Counted from the first letter of the stretch, positions 1 through 14,516 are shown. The stretch is 64,000 bases of DNA from Citrobacter sp. On2M (GCF_018035235.1 NZ_WPCV01000005.1:744001-808000), one strand, 5' to 3'. Made by a program: numbers and translations. Notes: generated by a model from the sequence alone, not told the origin.

Positions 1-259
1 GGCGGGCCATGATGGCTCTTTGCAATATCGTGCGGGTCTGCATCAGGCTGGTGTGGATGGCAAAGTATCGGCGAAGACAGGCTCTTTGCAGGGGGTCTAT
101 AACCTTGCGGGCTTTATCACTACGGCAAGCGGTCAACGTATGGCATTTGTGCAGTATTTGTCTGGTTATGCGGTAGAGCCGGCTGACCAACGTAATCGCC
201 GAATTCCGCTAGTACGCTTCGAGAGCCGGTTGTACAAGGACATTTATCAGAATAACTAG
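1..259 (+). CDS. dacB: D-alanyl-D-alanine carboxypeptidase/endopeptidase PBP4, C-terminal part (cut by window edge)
   Basis: The reading frame is open from base 2 to the TAA at 257-259, so only about the last 85 codons of a roughly 477-residue periplasmic enzyme are present. PBP4 trims and cleaves peptidoglycan cross-links. The penicillin-binding KTG triad is visible in VSAKTGSLQG, followed by the family's C-terminal strand region and the ending YKDIYQNN, as in E. coli DacB. The SxxK and SxN motifs lie upstream of the window. It converges with obgE, and a bidirectional hairpin separates the two. Confidence 0.95.
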   Translation, partial: AGHDGSLQYRAGLHQAGVDGKVSAKTGSLQGVYNLAGFITTASGQRMAFVQYLSGYAVEPADQRNRRIPLVRFESRLYKDIYQNN

Positions 260-270
260 ATTTTGAAGAT

Positions 271-301
271 GGCGGATGGCGCTTGCGCTTATCCGGCCTA
301 C
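271..301. repeat. REP palindrome
   Basis: The imperfect palindrome GCGGATGGCG..CGCTTATCCGGCCTAC has the form of enterobacterial REP/BIME units. It lies just after dacB and ahead of the shared terminator, the usual place for 3' REP elements that stabilise mRNA or bind gyrase or IHF. Confidence 0.8.
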
Positions 302-314
302 GCAAACTGGAAAC

Positions 315-344
315 AAAAACCCCGGCAGCATGGCCGGGGTTTTT
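315..344. terminator. Bidirectional terminator between dacB and obgE
   Basis: A perfect 12-bp stem (315-326 with 333-344, AAAAACCCCGGC and its complement) has a 6-base loop. Each arm ends in a run that reads as U's on the appropriate strand, so it can end both the rightward dacB and the leftward obgE transcripts. Confidence 0.9.
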
Positions 345-351
345 AATGCGA

Positions 352-1539
<1,188 letters not shown>

Positions 1540-2505
1540 TCATTCGCCTGAGCGGGGTTGCGAAACCACCGTTTCATGCTTACGTAAACCGCCCCAAATT
1601 CGATGACCAATGGCGGAATACATCGCGCCCGCAACCACGATAAACGCACCGAGATAACCTAATAGGTTTAGCATCGGTCTGGCGAAGAAATCGGGCCAGG
1701 CCAGTGATAATAAATCTGAAAATAACAACGTAAACAGCGGTGTGAGCGTAATAATGGCACTCACCTGCGCCGCCTGCCAACGCGCCATCGCTTCCGCGAG
1801 AGCACCGTATCCTACCAGCGTATTCAGGCCGCAGAATACAAGGCATGCCAGCTGCCAGTCGCTGAGCTGCGTGATGACACCGGGTTTAGCCAGCGGCAAT
1901 AACGCAATCGTACATAAAGTGTACAGCAAAAACAGGATCTGCGGTGATGCCAGCCGACGCAATAACACCTTTTGCGCGACCCCATAGCTCACCCAAACCA
2001 TTGCCGCACCGACACCAAAGATAACGCCCCAGGTGTAATCGGTGAGCCGGGTAAAAATTTCGATCAGACTAGTATTAAAAAACAGGACCAGTCCGCTCAG
2101 AAGCATAATGGCGCCAATCACCTGCGTGCCGCGCATCTTTTCTTTCAGGATAAAGACGCTGGCGATCATCATACCAACCGGTGACAATTGACCGATAACC
2201 TGCGAAGCCGTTGGGCTCAAATATTGCAAGGATGAACTAAACAGAATGAAGTTACCGAACAGCCCACCGGTAGCGATAGCCAGCAGTACCAGCCAACGCG
2301 CTTTGCGAAAAATACGCAATGGAGGGAGCTTTTTTTTAACCGCAAGAATAGCGCCAAGGCCAATACTTGCCATTAAAAAACGGTAAAACACCACGGTAGG
2401 AGGCTCCATCACCTCCAGCACTTGCTTCATTGCTATTGGCAAAGCCCCCCAACATACTGCCGTTGTGAGTGCTAACAGAATACCAATGCCTGCCTGCTGC
2501 TTCAT
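1540..2505 (-). CDS. yhbE: DMT-family inner-membrane transporter YhbE (EamA domains)
   Basis: The 321-residue protein has ten predicted hydrophobic segments in two EamA-type halves, the drug/metabolite transporter architecture. The first segment starts at GIGILLALTTAVCWGALPIAMKQ. No substrate is established for the E. coli relative, and I do not assign one. It sits between rpmA and obgE. A strong terminator (2579-2608) lies upstream, so expression depends on read-through from rplU-rpmA or on a promoter near 2510-2570. The last residues are hydrophilic (KHETVVSQPRSGE). Confidence 0.9.
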   Translation of the reverse strand: MKQQAGIGILLALTTAVCWGALPIAMKQVLEVMEPPTVVFYRFLMASIGLGAILAVKKKLPPLRIFRKARWLVLLAIATGGLFGNFILFSSSLQYLSPTASQVIGQLSPVGMMIASVFILKEKMRGTQVIGAIMLLSGLVLFFNTSLIEIFTRLTDYTWGVIFGVGAAMVWVSYGVAQKVLLRRLASPQILFLLYTLCTIALLPLAKPGVITQLSDWQLACLVFCGLNTLVGYGALAEAMARWQAAQVSAIITLTPLFTLLFSDLLSLAWPDFFARPMLNLLGYLGAFIVVAGAMYSAIGHRIWGGLRKHETVVSQPRSGE

Positions 2506-2578
2506 ACCGTATTCCCTGCAAGGGCTCGTTTCCGGGTTGTCACGGCGCGACGAGCGTATTTACCGGCCGTCGAATGTA

Positions 2579-2608
2579 AAAAGCCCCGCAACGTGTTGCG
2601 GGGCTTTT
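2579..2608 (-). terminator. Terminator/attenuator after rpmA
   Basis: A near-perfect 14-bp stem of the type AAAAGCCCCGCAAC/GTTGCGGGGCTTTT has a two-base loop and is followed on the minus strand by U's. It lies between rpmA and yhbE, so it should reduce read-through from the ribosomal-protein genes into yhbE-obgE. Confidence 0.9.
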
Positions 2609-2632
2609 ATCCGTTACCGGGACGCGAAAAAC

Positions 2633-2890
<258 letters not shown>

Positions 2891-2909
2891 TTAATCTGCT
2901 CCCCTTAAC

Positions 2910-3257
<348 letters not shown>

Positions 3258-3479
3258 TCAGAGTGCGCTATAAATATTCACAATAGGGCGCGAATATTAC
3301 GCAAAACGCGAGCCTTTGACAAGTGCTACCGTCAATACATGAAGAAAAAAAACACAACACGTACGGTAACGTTTATCTACGGCGTTTTTTCAGTACAATC
3401 AGCATATATTTATAACCCTAAACCCGACGTTACCTTTTCATACAGTAAGGTAATCGGGGCGAGAAGCCCGGCTTTTGCG

Positions 3480-4451
3480 ATGAATTTAGAAAAAATCAAT
3501 GAGTTAACCGCGCAAGATATGGCGGGGGTCAATGCGACAATCCTTGAACAGCTCAATTCCGACGTCCAGTTGATCAATCAACTGGGGTACTACATCGTTA
3601 GCGGCGGCGGAAAACGCATTCGCCCAATGATCGCCGTACTCGCCGCGCGTGCCGTTGGCTACCAGGAAAATGCACACGTTACGATTGCGGCCCTGATCGA
3701 GTTTATCCACACCGCGACCCTGTTACACGACGATGTTGTGGATGAATCTGACATGCGTCGCGGGAAAGCCACGGCGAATGCGGCCTTTGGTAATGCGGCC
3801 AGCGTGCTGGTCGGCGATTTTATCTATACCCGTGCTTTTCAGATGATGACCAGCCTCGGTTCGCTGAAAGTGCTGGAAGTCATGTCGAAAGCGGTCAACG
3901 TCATCGCCGAAGGTGAAGTCTTACAGTTGATGAATGTCAACGATCCGGACATCACCGAAGAAAACTATATGCGCGTCATCTACAGTAAGACCGCGCGTTT
4001 GTTTGAGGCAGCGGCCCAATGCTCTGGCATTCTGGCTGGTTGCAGCGAAGAACAAGAGAAAGGATTGCAGGATTACGGCCGTTATCTCGGTACAGCTTTC
4101 CAGTTAATTGACGATTTGCTGGATTACAGCGCAGATGGCGAGCAACTGGGTAAAAACGTTGGTGATGACCTCAACGAAGGCAAACCTACGCTGCCGCTGC
4201 TGCATGCCATGCGCCACGGTACGCCAGAACAAGCGCAAATGATCCGCCAGGCCATTGAGCAAGGTAATGGCCGTCACCTTCTGGAGCCGGTTCTGGAAGC
4301 GATGAACGCCTGTGGTTCTCTGGAGTGGACTCGCCAACGTGCAGAAGAAGAGGCTGATAAAGCCATCGCTGCGTTACAGGTGCTACCAGATACGCCGTGG
4401 AGAGAAGCGCTGATTGGTCTGGCGCATATCGCCGTACAGCGCGACCGTTAA
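3480..4451 (+). CDS. ispB: Octaprenyl diphosphate synthase
   Basis: IspB extends farnesyl diphosphate with isopentenyl diphosphate to the C40 chain of ubiquinone and menaquinone, and it is essential in E. coli. The start MNLEKINELTAQ gives 323 residues, as in E. coli; the longer open frame upstream is not coding. Both aspartate-rich motifs are present: LLHDDVVDESD near residue 84 and LIDDLLDY near 211. The GGGKRIRP substrate loop is near 43. It is transcribed away from rplU across a 258-bp shared promoter region. Confidence 0.97.
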   Translation: MNLEKINELTAQDMAGVNATILEQLNSDVQLINQLGYYIVSGGGKRIRPMIAVLAARAVGYQENAHVTIAALIEFIHTATLLHDDVVDESDMRRGKATANAAFGNAASVLVGDFIYTRAFQMMTSLGSLKVLEVMSKAVNVIAEGEVLQLMNVNDPDITEENYMRVIYSKTARLFEAAAQCSGILAGCSEEQEKGLQDYGRYLGTAFQLIDDLLDYSADGEQLGKNVGDDLNEGKPTLPLLHAMRHGTPEQAQMIRQAIEQGNGRHLLEPVLEAMNACGSLEWTRQRAEEEADKAIAALQVLPDTPWREALIGLAHIAVQRDR

Positions 4452-4475
4452 TTCCTTCCAGCCCCCTCCTTTATC

Positions 4476-4505
4476 ATCCCGTGCCTTGCACGGGATGTTC
4501 TTATA
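4476..4505 (+). terminator. Probable ispB terminator hairpin
   Basis: ATCCCGTGC and GCACGGGAT form a perfect 9-bp stem with a CTT loop just downstream of ispB. It is followed by GTTCTTATAA, a weak U tract, so termination may be partial. Confidence 0.6.
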
Positions 4506-4674
4506 AACTCCAATAACAAATATAACCCTCCTAAAAACAACAAATAACCTTGATATATTCTGAATGTACACGCTCTTTAAGTGAACATTTTAGAACATTC
4601 ATTCTCCGGGCGTTATAGTGTTGCCACAACCGATCGTGGAACCGTAAGTCGTTAACCAAAGGAGAGATGAATTT

Positions 4675-4959
4675 ATGGAAAGCAAGCTGATTGACTGGCA
4701 TCCGGCCGACATCATCGCCGGACTGCGCAAGAAAGGAACCTCAATGGCCGCTGAATCACGTAAGAATGGGTTGAGCTCATCAACGCTGGCCAATGCGTTA
4801 ACCCGGCCATGGCCAAAAGGTGAGTTGATTATCGCCCGGGCACTGGGAACTGATCCCTGGGTGATTTGGCCGTCACGCTATCACGATGCCAAAACGCATG
4901 AGTTCATTGACAGAACGCGGATGATGAGGAGTCGCAGAGAGAAACAGAATCCGGAATGA
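4675..4959 (+). CDS. sfsB: Ner-like DNA-binding transcriptional regulator SfsB/Nlp
   Basis: The small 94-residue protein has a lambda-repressor-like helix-turn-helix related to phage Mu Ner (AAESRKNGLSSSTLANALTRPWPKGE). E. coli SfsB (Nlp) has 92 residues and is linked to expression of maltose-metabolism genes, with little known mechanism. The ribosome-binding site is AAAGGAGAG, well placed before ATG 4675. The last ten residues differ from what I recall of E. coli. Despite its Ner ancestry it stands alone, with no other phage genes nearby. Confidence 0.9.
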   Translation: MESKLIDWHPADIIAGLRKKGTSMAAESRKNGLSSSTLANALTRPWPKGELIIARALGTDPWVIWPSRYHDAKTHEFIDRTRMMRSRREKQNPE

Positions 4960-5015
4960 ACATTGAGCAGTAACCCCCGGCCAACTGAACTGGGGGTTAC
5001 AAGAGACGTAGACGA

Positions 5016-6317
<1,302 letters not shown>

Positions 6318-6328
6318 TCACCCGTAGC

Positions 6329-6583
6329 TCAAAAACCGTTAAGTTTGCGATCGCGCGCCCATTCTGCTGGGGTAAAGGCCTTAATCGACACGGCATGAAT
6401 GCGGTTGTCCGCAATGTACTCCATCAACGGGCCATAGACTGTTTGCTGCTTCTTGACCCGGCTCATGCCTTCAAACATCTCACCCACGGCAATAACCTGA
6501 AAGTGACTGCCGTCGCCAGAAACGTGGACTTCCTGGAGGGAGAGTGCATTCATCAGCACGCTCTGAATTTCATTATTTTCCAT
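6329..6583 (-). CDS. ibaG: BolA-family protein IbaG
   Basis: The start [16 protein letters not shown] gives 84 residues, as in E. coli IbaG; the longer frame adds 21 residues not seen in the family. BolA-like proteins pair with monothiol glutaredoxins to handle Fe-S clusters, and IbaG is acid-inducible in E. coli. The conserved histidine is in [15 protein letters not shown]. It precedes murA in one transcription unit and is cut off from mlaB by the hairpin at 6657-6687. Confidence 0.95.
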   Translation of the reverse strand: MENNEIQSVLMNALSLQEVHVSGDGSHFQVIAVGEMFEGMSRVKKQQTVYGPLMEYIADNRIHAVSIKAFTPAEWARDRKLNGF

Positions 6584-6656
6584 GGGCTCTTCATTCGTCA
6601 GATAGTGAAAACAGCCCAACATCTTAGAGCAAAGTGGCGCTGTCATAAATAAGCAA

Positions 6657-6687
6657 AAAGCCTCGCTGATAAATCAGACAAGGCTTT
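6657..6687 (-). terminator. Terminator between mlaB and ibaG
   Basis: Nested stems AAAGCCT/AGGCTTT and CTGAT/ATCAG form one long hairpin. On the minus strand it is followed by TTTTTGCTT, ending the mlaFEDCB transcript before ibaG. Confidence 0.75.
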
Positions 6688-6713
6688 AGAGGCAGATCCC
6701 TCGCAGAGGGGTT

Positions 6714-6746
6714 ACCGGATGACGGCACAAGCCCTTATCCGGCCTG
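6714..6746. repeat. REP palindrome
   Basis: ACCGGATGACG..CCCTTATCCGGCCTG is a REP-type palindrome between the mlaB stop and the terminator hairpin. Confidence 0.75.
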
Positions 6747-6752
6747 AAAAAA

Positions 6753-7045
6753 TTAACGCGGAAGAACGTCGTCAGGCAAATTGTAAAGCTGCGCCAGCGT
6801 GTACACTTTATCGTTAACGCCAGCGAGCGAAACACCGTTCCCCTGCTGCTTGCCCTGATTAATCAGGTGCAGCAGTAATGCCAGACCACCGGTATCGACC
6901 CGGGAAACCTGGTTCAGGTCGATGCAGGATACTCCCTTCATCGCCTCAACTCGTGCATCCCATAATGGATTTAATACGTCCTGATCCAGCTCGCCCACCA
7001 GCACCAGCTTGTCGCCTTCACGCGTCCAGGTGAGTGATTGCGTCA

Positions 7046-7046
<1 letters not shown>
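6753..7046 (-). CDS. mlaB: Phospholipid-trafficking STAS-domain protein MlaB
   Basis: MlaB is the 97-residue cytoplasmic STAS protein that binds MlaF and stabilises the MlaFEDB ABC complex. That complex moves phospholipids between the inner membrane and MlaC. The STAS core is visible in CIDLNQVSRVDTGGLALLLHLI. Its ATG overlaps the mlaC stop by one base, indicating translational coupling. It is the last gene of the operon. Confidence 0.95.
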
Positions 7047-7699
<653 letters not shown>

Positions 7700-8257
7700 T
7701 TATTTCGTTGCGCCCGCAGGCGTAGTGGCTTCATTATTGCCTTCAGTTGCGGCTGGCGCATCGCCAGAATTCTTATTGTCGTCACCTTTACTGTTGCTGT
7801 TGTAAAGGAACTGACCAATCATATCCTCCAGTACCATCGCAGATTTCGTGTCCTGAATCGTACTGCCATCTTTGAGGATAGACGTTCCCAACTCAGGATC
7901 TTCAAAACCCACGTTCAGTGCCAGATACTGCTCGCCCAGCAGACCGGAAGTACGGATGCTCAGAGAACTGGTGTCAGGAATATGGTTAAAACGCGATTCG
8001 ATTTCCAGCGTCACGCGCGGCAGGTACGTTTTCGGATCTAACGAGATGTCCGCTACGCGTCCAACGACGACCCCGCCAATCCGCACCGGAGAACGCTCTC
8101 TCAGGCCGCCGATGTTATCAAAAGTCGCATAAATCGTATAAGTCGGTTCAGTACGCATGGAGGTAACGTTCGCCGCCTTCAGGCAGACAAACAGCGCAGC
8201 CAACAGCGCCACCAGCAGGAATAACCCGACCCAAATTTCATTTTTTTTCGTTTGCAT
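7700..8257 (-). CDS. mlaD: MCE-domain lipid-binding protein MlaD
   Basis: The start MQTKKNEIWVG gives 185 residues, close to E. coli MlaD at 183; the extension MGIEF would overlap mlaE and is not conserved. One N-terminal membrane anchor (about 8-28) is followed by a single MCE domain (about 39-117), which forms the hexameric ring of the Mla transporter. The C-terminal tail is low-complexity, rich in N, D, E, G and T. Five bases separate the mlaE stop from its ATG. Confidence 0.96.
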   Translation of the reverse strand: MQTKKNEIWVGLFLLVALLAALFVCLKAANVTSMRTEPTYTIYATFDNIGGLRERSPVRIGGVVVGRVADISLDPKTYLPRVTLEIESRFNHIPDTSSLSIRTSGLLGEQYLALNVGFEDPELGTSILKDGSTIQDTKSAMVLEDMIGQFLYNSNSKGDDNKNSGDAPAATEGNNEATTPAGATK

Positions 8258-8261
8258 GAAC

Positions 8262-9864
<1,603 letters not shown>

Positions 9865-10078
9865 TGATTCATCCTTTACTATTGCCTCGTTGATCGAAGA
9901 GTTTGGCGCTCAATTTAGCCCTGAACCCAACATATTTACAGATTATTGCCTGTCCTGGTTAGCGAAAGCTGGCATTTGTTTTACTTTTTAGCCGCATAAA
10001 GTCAAAATTAAGACTTCGTTACGGCTTCCAGAAACCCTTCAAGTGGACCGGCGAGTATACCTGAAGAAAGGACTTTAG

Positions 10079-11056
10079 ATGCTTTTAGCGACGGCGCTGT
10101 TAATAATTGGTTTACTTCTGGTGGTCTACGGCGCCGACCGTCTGGTGTTTGCCGCATCCATTTTATGTCGAAACTTCGGTATTCCCCCCATCATTATCGG
10201 GATGACCGTGGTCAGCATTGGTACATCGTTACCCGAGATCATCGTCTCCGTTGCCGCGTCAATGAACGGGCAACTCGATTTAGCCGTCGGTACCGCCATT
10301 GGCTCTAACATCACCAACATCTTGCTTATTCTTGGCTTGTCGGCGCTGATTCATCCTTTTACCGTGCATTCTGATGTTCTGCGTCGCGAATTACCGCTAA
10401 TGTTGCTGGTAAGTATTTTAGCCGCATCAGTTCTGTATGACGGGCAGTTGAGCCGCAGTGACGGTTTCTTTCTTCTGCTTCTGGCCGTGCTATGGCTGCT
10501 ATTCATTGTTAAAATCGCCCGTCTGGCCGAACGACAAGGCAATGACAGCCTGACCCGCGAGCAGGTAGCTGAGCTTCCCCGCGAAGGCGGGCTACCCGTC
10601 GCATTTTTGTGGTTGGGTATTGCGCTGATTATTATGCCAATGGCCACGCGTATGGTAGTGGATAACGCTACTGTACTGGCGAACTACTTCGCCATGAGCG
10701 AACTCACCATTGGGCTGACGGTAGTCGCCATTGGTACCAGCCTGCCGGAACTGGCAACGGCGATTGCGGGTCTGCGTAAAGGTGAAAACGATATTGCCGT
10801 CGGCAACATTATCGGCGCGAACATTTTTAATATTGTTATCGTGCTCGGGCTGCCCGCCTTGATTACACCGGGCGAGGTCAATCCGATGGCCTTCGTCCGT
10901 GACTACAGCGTTATGCTGCTGGTGAGCGTTATATTTGCATTACTCTGCTGGCGACGTTCGCGCCAGATTGGTCGCGGTGCGGGTGCGCTGCTGACCGGCG
11001 GTTTTATCATATGGCTGGCGATGCTGTATTGGTTATCGCCAATTCTCGTTGGATAA
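10079..11056 (+). CDS. yrbG: Ca2+/Na+:H+ antiporter-family inner-membrane protein YrbG
   Basis: The 325-residue CaCA-superfamily protein has about ten membrane segments built from two inverted repeats, each with the cation-site motif (VSIGTSLPEIIVS near 50 and VAIGTSLPELATA near 215). E. coli YrbG is non-essential and its physiological ion is uncertain. It ends inside the open frame leading to kdsD, so the two are probably cotranscribed. Confidence 0.93.
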   Translation: MLLATALLIIGLLLVVYGADRLVFAASILCRNFGIPPIIIGMTVVSIGTSLPEIIVSVAASMNGQLDLAVGTAIGSNITNILLILGLSALIHPFTVHSDVLRRELPLMLLVSILAASVLYDGQLSRSDGFFLLLLAVLWLLFIVKIARLAERQGNDSLTREQVAELPREGGLPVAFLWLGIALIIMPMATRMVVDNATVLANYFAMSELTIGLTVVAIGTSLPELATAIAGLRKGENDIAVGNIIGANIFNIVIVLGLPALITPGEVNPMAFVRDYSVMLLVSVIFALLCWRRSRQIGRGAGALLTGGFIIWLAMLYWLSPILVG

Positions 11057-11069
11057 CTGGAAACGCATT

Positions 11070-12056
11070 ATGTCGCACTTAGAGTTGCAACCGGGTTTTG
11101 ACTTTCAGCAAGCAGGCAAGGAAGTCCTGGCAATTGAACGTGAAGGCCTGGCGGAGCTTGATCAGTACATCAACCAAAATTTTACCCTCGCCTGTGAAAA
11201 AATATTCAGTTGCTCGGGTAAGGTTGTGGTGATGGGGATGGGGAAATCCGGTCATATCGGGCGGAAAATGGCGGCCACGTTTGCCAGCACCGGCACGCCC
11301 TCTTTTTTCGTACACCCCGGCGAAGCCGCACATGGCGATCTGGGCATGGTCTCGCCGCAGGATGTGGTCATCGCCATCTCTAATTCCGGTGAATCCAATG
11401 AGATAGCGGCGTTGATCCCTGTGTTAAAACGTCTTCACGTACCGCTTATCTGCATGACCGGTCGTCCGGAAAGCAGCATGGCGCGTGCGGCAGATGTGCA
11501 TCTGTGTGTTAAAGTGCCTAAAGAAGCCTGCCCGTTAGGTCTGGCACCGACCAGCAGCACGACCGCAACGCTGGTGATGGGCGATGCGCTTGCCGTGGCA
11601 TTATTAAAAGCGCGTGGCTTTACTGCAGAAGATTTTGCGTTATCTCATCCCGGCGGCGCTCTGGGCCGTAAGCTTTTGCTGCGCGTTAACGATATTATGC
11701 ATACGGGTGATGAGATCCCGCATGTAAATAAAAGCGCTAGCCTGCGTGACGCTCTGGTTGAGATCACGCGTAAAAATCTCGGCATGACCGTCATTTGCGA
11801 TGATGCCATGAAGATTGACGGTATTTTTACCGATGGCGATTTACGTCGCGTCTTCGATATGGGCGTTGATGTCCGCCAGTTAGGCATTGCCGATGTGATG
11901 ACCCCAGGAGGCATTCGCGTGCGTCCGGGCATTCTTGCCGTCGATGCCCTGAACTTAATGCAGTCCCGCCATATCACCTCGGTAATGGTTGCTGATGGCG
12001 ACCAGTTACTCGGTGTGTTACATATGCATGATCTGCTGCGTGCAGGTGTAGTGTAA
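11070..12056 (+). CDS. kdsD: D-arabinose 5-phosphate isomerase KdsD
   Basis: KdsD interconverts ribulose 5-phosphate and arabinose 5-phosphate, the first step to Kdo for lipopolysaccharide. The start MSHLELQPGFDFQQ gives 328 residues, as in E. coli; an upstream in-frame codon overlapping yrbG would add seven. It has an SIS sugar-isomerase domain (about 40-185, with GMGKSGHIGRK and NSGES) followed by two CBS domains (about 210-328). It begins 13 bases after yrbG ends. Confidence 0.97.
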   Translation: MSHLELQPGFDFQQAGKEVLAIEREGLAELDQYINQNFTLACEKIFSCSGKVVVMGMGKSGHIGRKMAATFASTGTPSFFVHPGEAAHGDLGMVSPQDVVIAISNSGESNEIAALIPVLKRLHVPLICMTGRPESSMARAADVHLCVKVPKEACPLGLAPTSSTTATLVMGDALAVALLKARGFTAEDFALSHPGGALGRKLLLRVNDIMHTGDEIPHVNKSASLRDALVEITRKNLGMTVICDDAMKIDGIFTDGDLRRVFDMGVDVRQLGIADVMTPGGIRVRPGILAVDALNLMQSRHITSVMVADGDQLLGVLHMHDLLRAGVV

Positions 12057-12076
12057 GAAACTCAAGGATAAACAAA

Positions 12077-12643
12077 ATGAGTAAAGCAGGTGCGTCGCTT
12101 GCGACCTGTTATGGACCCGTCAGCGCAGACGTTATCACCCGGGCAGAAAACATCCGTTTGCTGATCCTGGATGTGGATGGCGTGCTGTCTGATGGTCTGA
12201 TTTATATGGGTAATAACGGTGAAGAGCTGAAGGCATTTAACGTCCGCGATGGTTACGGCATTCGCTGTGCGCTCACTTCCGGTATTGAGGTTGCCATTAT
12301 TACCGGACGAAAGGCTAAACTTGTAGAAGATCGCTGTACCACATTGGGGATCACGCACCTGTATCAGGGACAGTCAGATAAACTGGTCGCCTTTAGCGAT
12401 CTACTGAACAAACTGGCGGTCGCGCCCGAAAATGTCGCCTACGTTGGCGACGATCTGATCGACTGGCCGGTGATGGCACAAGTGGGATTAAGCGTGGCGG
12501 TGGCGGATGCTCACCCTTTGCTGATCCCGCGGGCAGATTATGTCACCCGTATTGACGGGGGACGCGGCGCTGTGCGTGAAGTCTGCGATTTATTACTGCT
12601 GGCACAGGGCAAACTGGACGAGGCCAAAGGGCAATCGATATGA
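12077..12643 (+). CDS. kdsC: 3-deoxy-manno-octulosonate-8-phosphatase KdsC
   Basis: KdsC removes the phosphate from Kdo-8-phosphate. The 188-residue HAD protein has motif I LDVDGVLSDG (nucleophile Asp near 32), motif II near TGRKAKLVEDRC and motif III GDDLIDWPVM. It overlaps lptC by an ATGA junction. Kdo synthesis and LPS export genes are thus cotranscribed. Confidence 0.97.
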   Translation: MSKAGASLATCYGPVSADVITRAENIRLLILDVDGVLSDGLIYMGNNGEELKAFNVRDGYGIRCALTSGIEVAIITGRKAKLVEDRCTTLGITHLYQGQSDKLVAFSDLLNKLAVAPENVAYVGDDLIDWPVMAQVGLSVAVADAHPLLIPRADYVTRIDGGRGAVREVCDLLLLAQGKLDEAKGQSI

Positions 12644-13215
12644 GCAAAACCAGACGTTGGGTTATCATTCTACTGTCGCTGGCTGTCCTTGTGATGATTG
12701 GTATTAATCTGGCAGACAAAGACGACACCACTCAGGCTGTCGTCAATAACAATGAGCCAACCTATAAGAGCGAACATACTGATACCCTCGTGTATAGCCC
12801 GGAAGGCGCGCTGAGCTATAACTTGATCGCGCAACACGTTGAATATTATTCAGAACAAGCGGTTTCCTGGTTTACTCAACCGGTATTAACCACGTTTGAT
12901 AAGGATAAAGTACCGACCTGGTCGATCAAGGCAGATAAAGCCAAATTGACCAACGATCGCATGCTGTATCTGTACGGCCATGTTGAAGTCAACGCTCTGG
13001 TGCCTGACTCTCAACTACGCAGAATTACCACCGATAACGCGCAGATTAACCTGGTGACACAAGACGTCACTTCCGATGATCTTGTCACGTTATATGGCAC
13101 AACATTTAACTCCAGCGGACTGAAGATGCGCGGTAACTTACGCAGCAAGAACGCCGAGCTGATTGAAAAGGTTAGAACCTCATATGAAATTCAAAACAAA
13201 CAAACTCAGCCTTAA
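12640..13215 (+). CDS. lptC: LPS export protein LptC
   Basis: The 191-residue bitopic inner-membrane protein has one N-terminal membrane segment (about 7-25), then a periplasmic beta-jellyroll domain that passes LPS from the LptB2FG extractor to LptA. It overlaps both kdsC (ATGA) and lptA (32 bases), so translation is likely coupled along the row. Confidence 0.96.
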   Translation: MSKTRRWVIILLSLAVLVMIGINLADKDDTTQAVVNNNEPTYKSEHTDTLVYSPEGALSYNLIAQHVEYYSEQAVSWFTQPVLTTFDKDKVPTWSIKADKAKLTNDRMLYLYGHVEVNALVPDSQLRRITTDNAQINLVTQDVTSDDLVTLYGTTFNSSGLKMRGNLRSKNAELIEKVRTSYEIQNKQTQP

Positions 13216-13738
13216 CCTTATGCTTGCCAGCACACTTCTGGCCGCCAGCATTCCGGCATTTGCCGTCACCGGCGATACCGAGCAGCCGATCCATATTGAG
13301 TCTGACACGCAGTCGCTCGATATGCAGGGCAATGTTGTCACCTTTACTGGCAACGTGGTGATGACTCAGGGCACCATCAAAATTAACGCCGATAAAGTCG
13401 TTGTGACCCGCCCTGGTGGCGAACAGGGCAAAGAGATTATTGATGGCTACGGTAATCCCGCAACCTTCTACCAGATGCAGGACAACGGTAAACCGGTTAA
13501 AGGTCGCGCCTCACACATGCACTATGAACTGGCGAAGGATCTCGTCATCCTGACCGGTAACGCCTACCTGGAACAACTCGATAGCAACATTACCGGCGAT
13601 AAGATCACCTATCTGGTAAAAGAGCAGAAAATGCAGGCCTTCAGCGAGAAAGGCAAGCGCGTCACCACCGTTCTGGTTCCGTCGCAGTTGCAGGACAAAA
13701 ACAAGGCCAAGGCTCCGGCAGAGAAAAAAGGTAACTGA
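13184..13738 (+). CDS. lptA: Periplasmic LPS bridge protein LptA
   Basis: The start MKFKTNKLSLNLML gives 184 residues, one fewer than E. coli; an earlier in-frame codon lies within lptC. A signal peptide ends at AFA (about residue 27) before VTGDTEQPIH, the mature start. The OstA/LptA jellyroll forms the filament linking LptC to LptD. The C-terminal tail is lysine-rich (DKNKAKAPAEKK). It lies between lptC and lptB. Confidence 0.96.
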   Translation: MKFKTNKLSLNLMLASTLLAASIPAFAVTGDTEQPIHIESDTQSLDMQGNVVTFTGNVVMTQGTIKINADKVVVTRPGGEQGKEIIDGYGNPATFYQMQDNGKPVKGRASHMHYELAKDLVILTGNAYLEQLDSNITGDKITYLVKEQKMQAFSEKGKRVTTVLVPSQLQDKNKAKAPAEKKGN

Positions 13739-13744
13739 TTCGTT

Positions 13745-14470
13745 ATGGCAACATTAACTGCAAAGAACCTTGCAAAAGCCTATAAAGGCCGCCGCGTGGT
13801 GGAAGATGTCAGTCTGACCGTCAACTCCGGGGAGATAGTCGGTCTGCTCGGTCCTAACGGCGCGGGCAAGACGACGACCTTTTACATGGTGGTCGGCATT
13901 GTCCCGCGCGATGCGGGCAACATTATCATTGATGACGAAGATATCAGCCTGCTGCCTTTGCATGCGCGCGCACGTCGCGGCATTGGCTACTTACCGCAGG
14001 AAGCGTCAATTTTTCGCCGCTTGAGCGTGTTTGATAACCTGATGGCGGTGCTGCAGATTCGTGACGATCTGACCAGCGAGCAGCGGGAAGATCGCGCCAA
14101 CGAACTGATGGAAGAATTCCACATCGAACACCTGCGTGACAGCATGGGACAGTCGCTATCCGGTGGCGAACGACGCCGCGTGGAGATCGCCCGCGCGCTG
14201 GCCGCTAATCCGAAATTTATCCTGCTGGATGAACCGTTTGCCGGTGTTGACCCGATTTCGGTTATTGATATCAAACGGATCATCGAACACCTGCGCGACA
14301 GCGGGCTTGGCGTGCTGATTACCGACCATAACGTCCGCGAAACGCTGGCAGTGTGTGAGCGCGCCTACATCGTGAGTCAGGGCCACCTGATCGCGCACGG
14401 TACGCCAACAGAAATACTGCAGGATGAGCACGTGAAGCGCGTATACCTTGGGGAAGACTTCAGACTCTGA
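13745..14470 (+). CDS. lptB: LPS export ABC transporter ATPase LptB
   Basis: The 241-residue ATPase powers LPS extraction together with LptF and LptG, which are encoded elsewhere. Walker A is GPNGAGKTT near 36, the signature LSGGERRR near 139 and Walker [13 protein letters not shown] near 158. Six bases separate it from lptA, and rpoN follows after 46 bases. Confidence 0.98.
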   Translation: MATLTAKNLAKAYKGRRVVEDVSLTVNSGEIVGLLGPNGAGKTTTFYMVVGIVPRDAGNIIIDDEDISLLPLHARARRGIGYLPQEASIFRRLSVFDNLMAVLQIRDDLTSEQREDRANELMEEFHIEHLRDSMGQSLSGGERRRVEIARALAANPKFILLDEPFAGVDPISVIDIKRIIEHLRDSGLGVLITDHNVRETLAVCERAYIVSQGHLIAHGTPTEILQDEHVKRVYLGEDFRL

Positions 14471-14516
14471 TAGGGTAGAAGACTTCACGTCACCGCAGGA
14501 GAGAAAAACTCTGAAC

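Noticed and set aside
4675-4959. sfsB as part of a prophage, because of its Ner-like domain
   Set aside because: It is at its normal E. coli position between ispB and murA and has no other phage genes around it.
4970-5000. GTAACCCCC / GGGGGTTAC palindrome between sfsB and murA as a rho-independent terminator
   Set aside because: The 9-bp stem has a 13-base loop and no T run on either side. It may still act on the convergent transcripts, but the evidence is too weak to list it.
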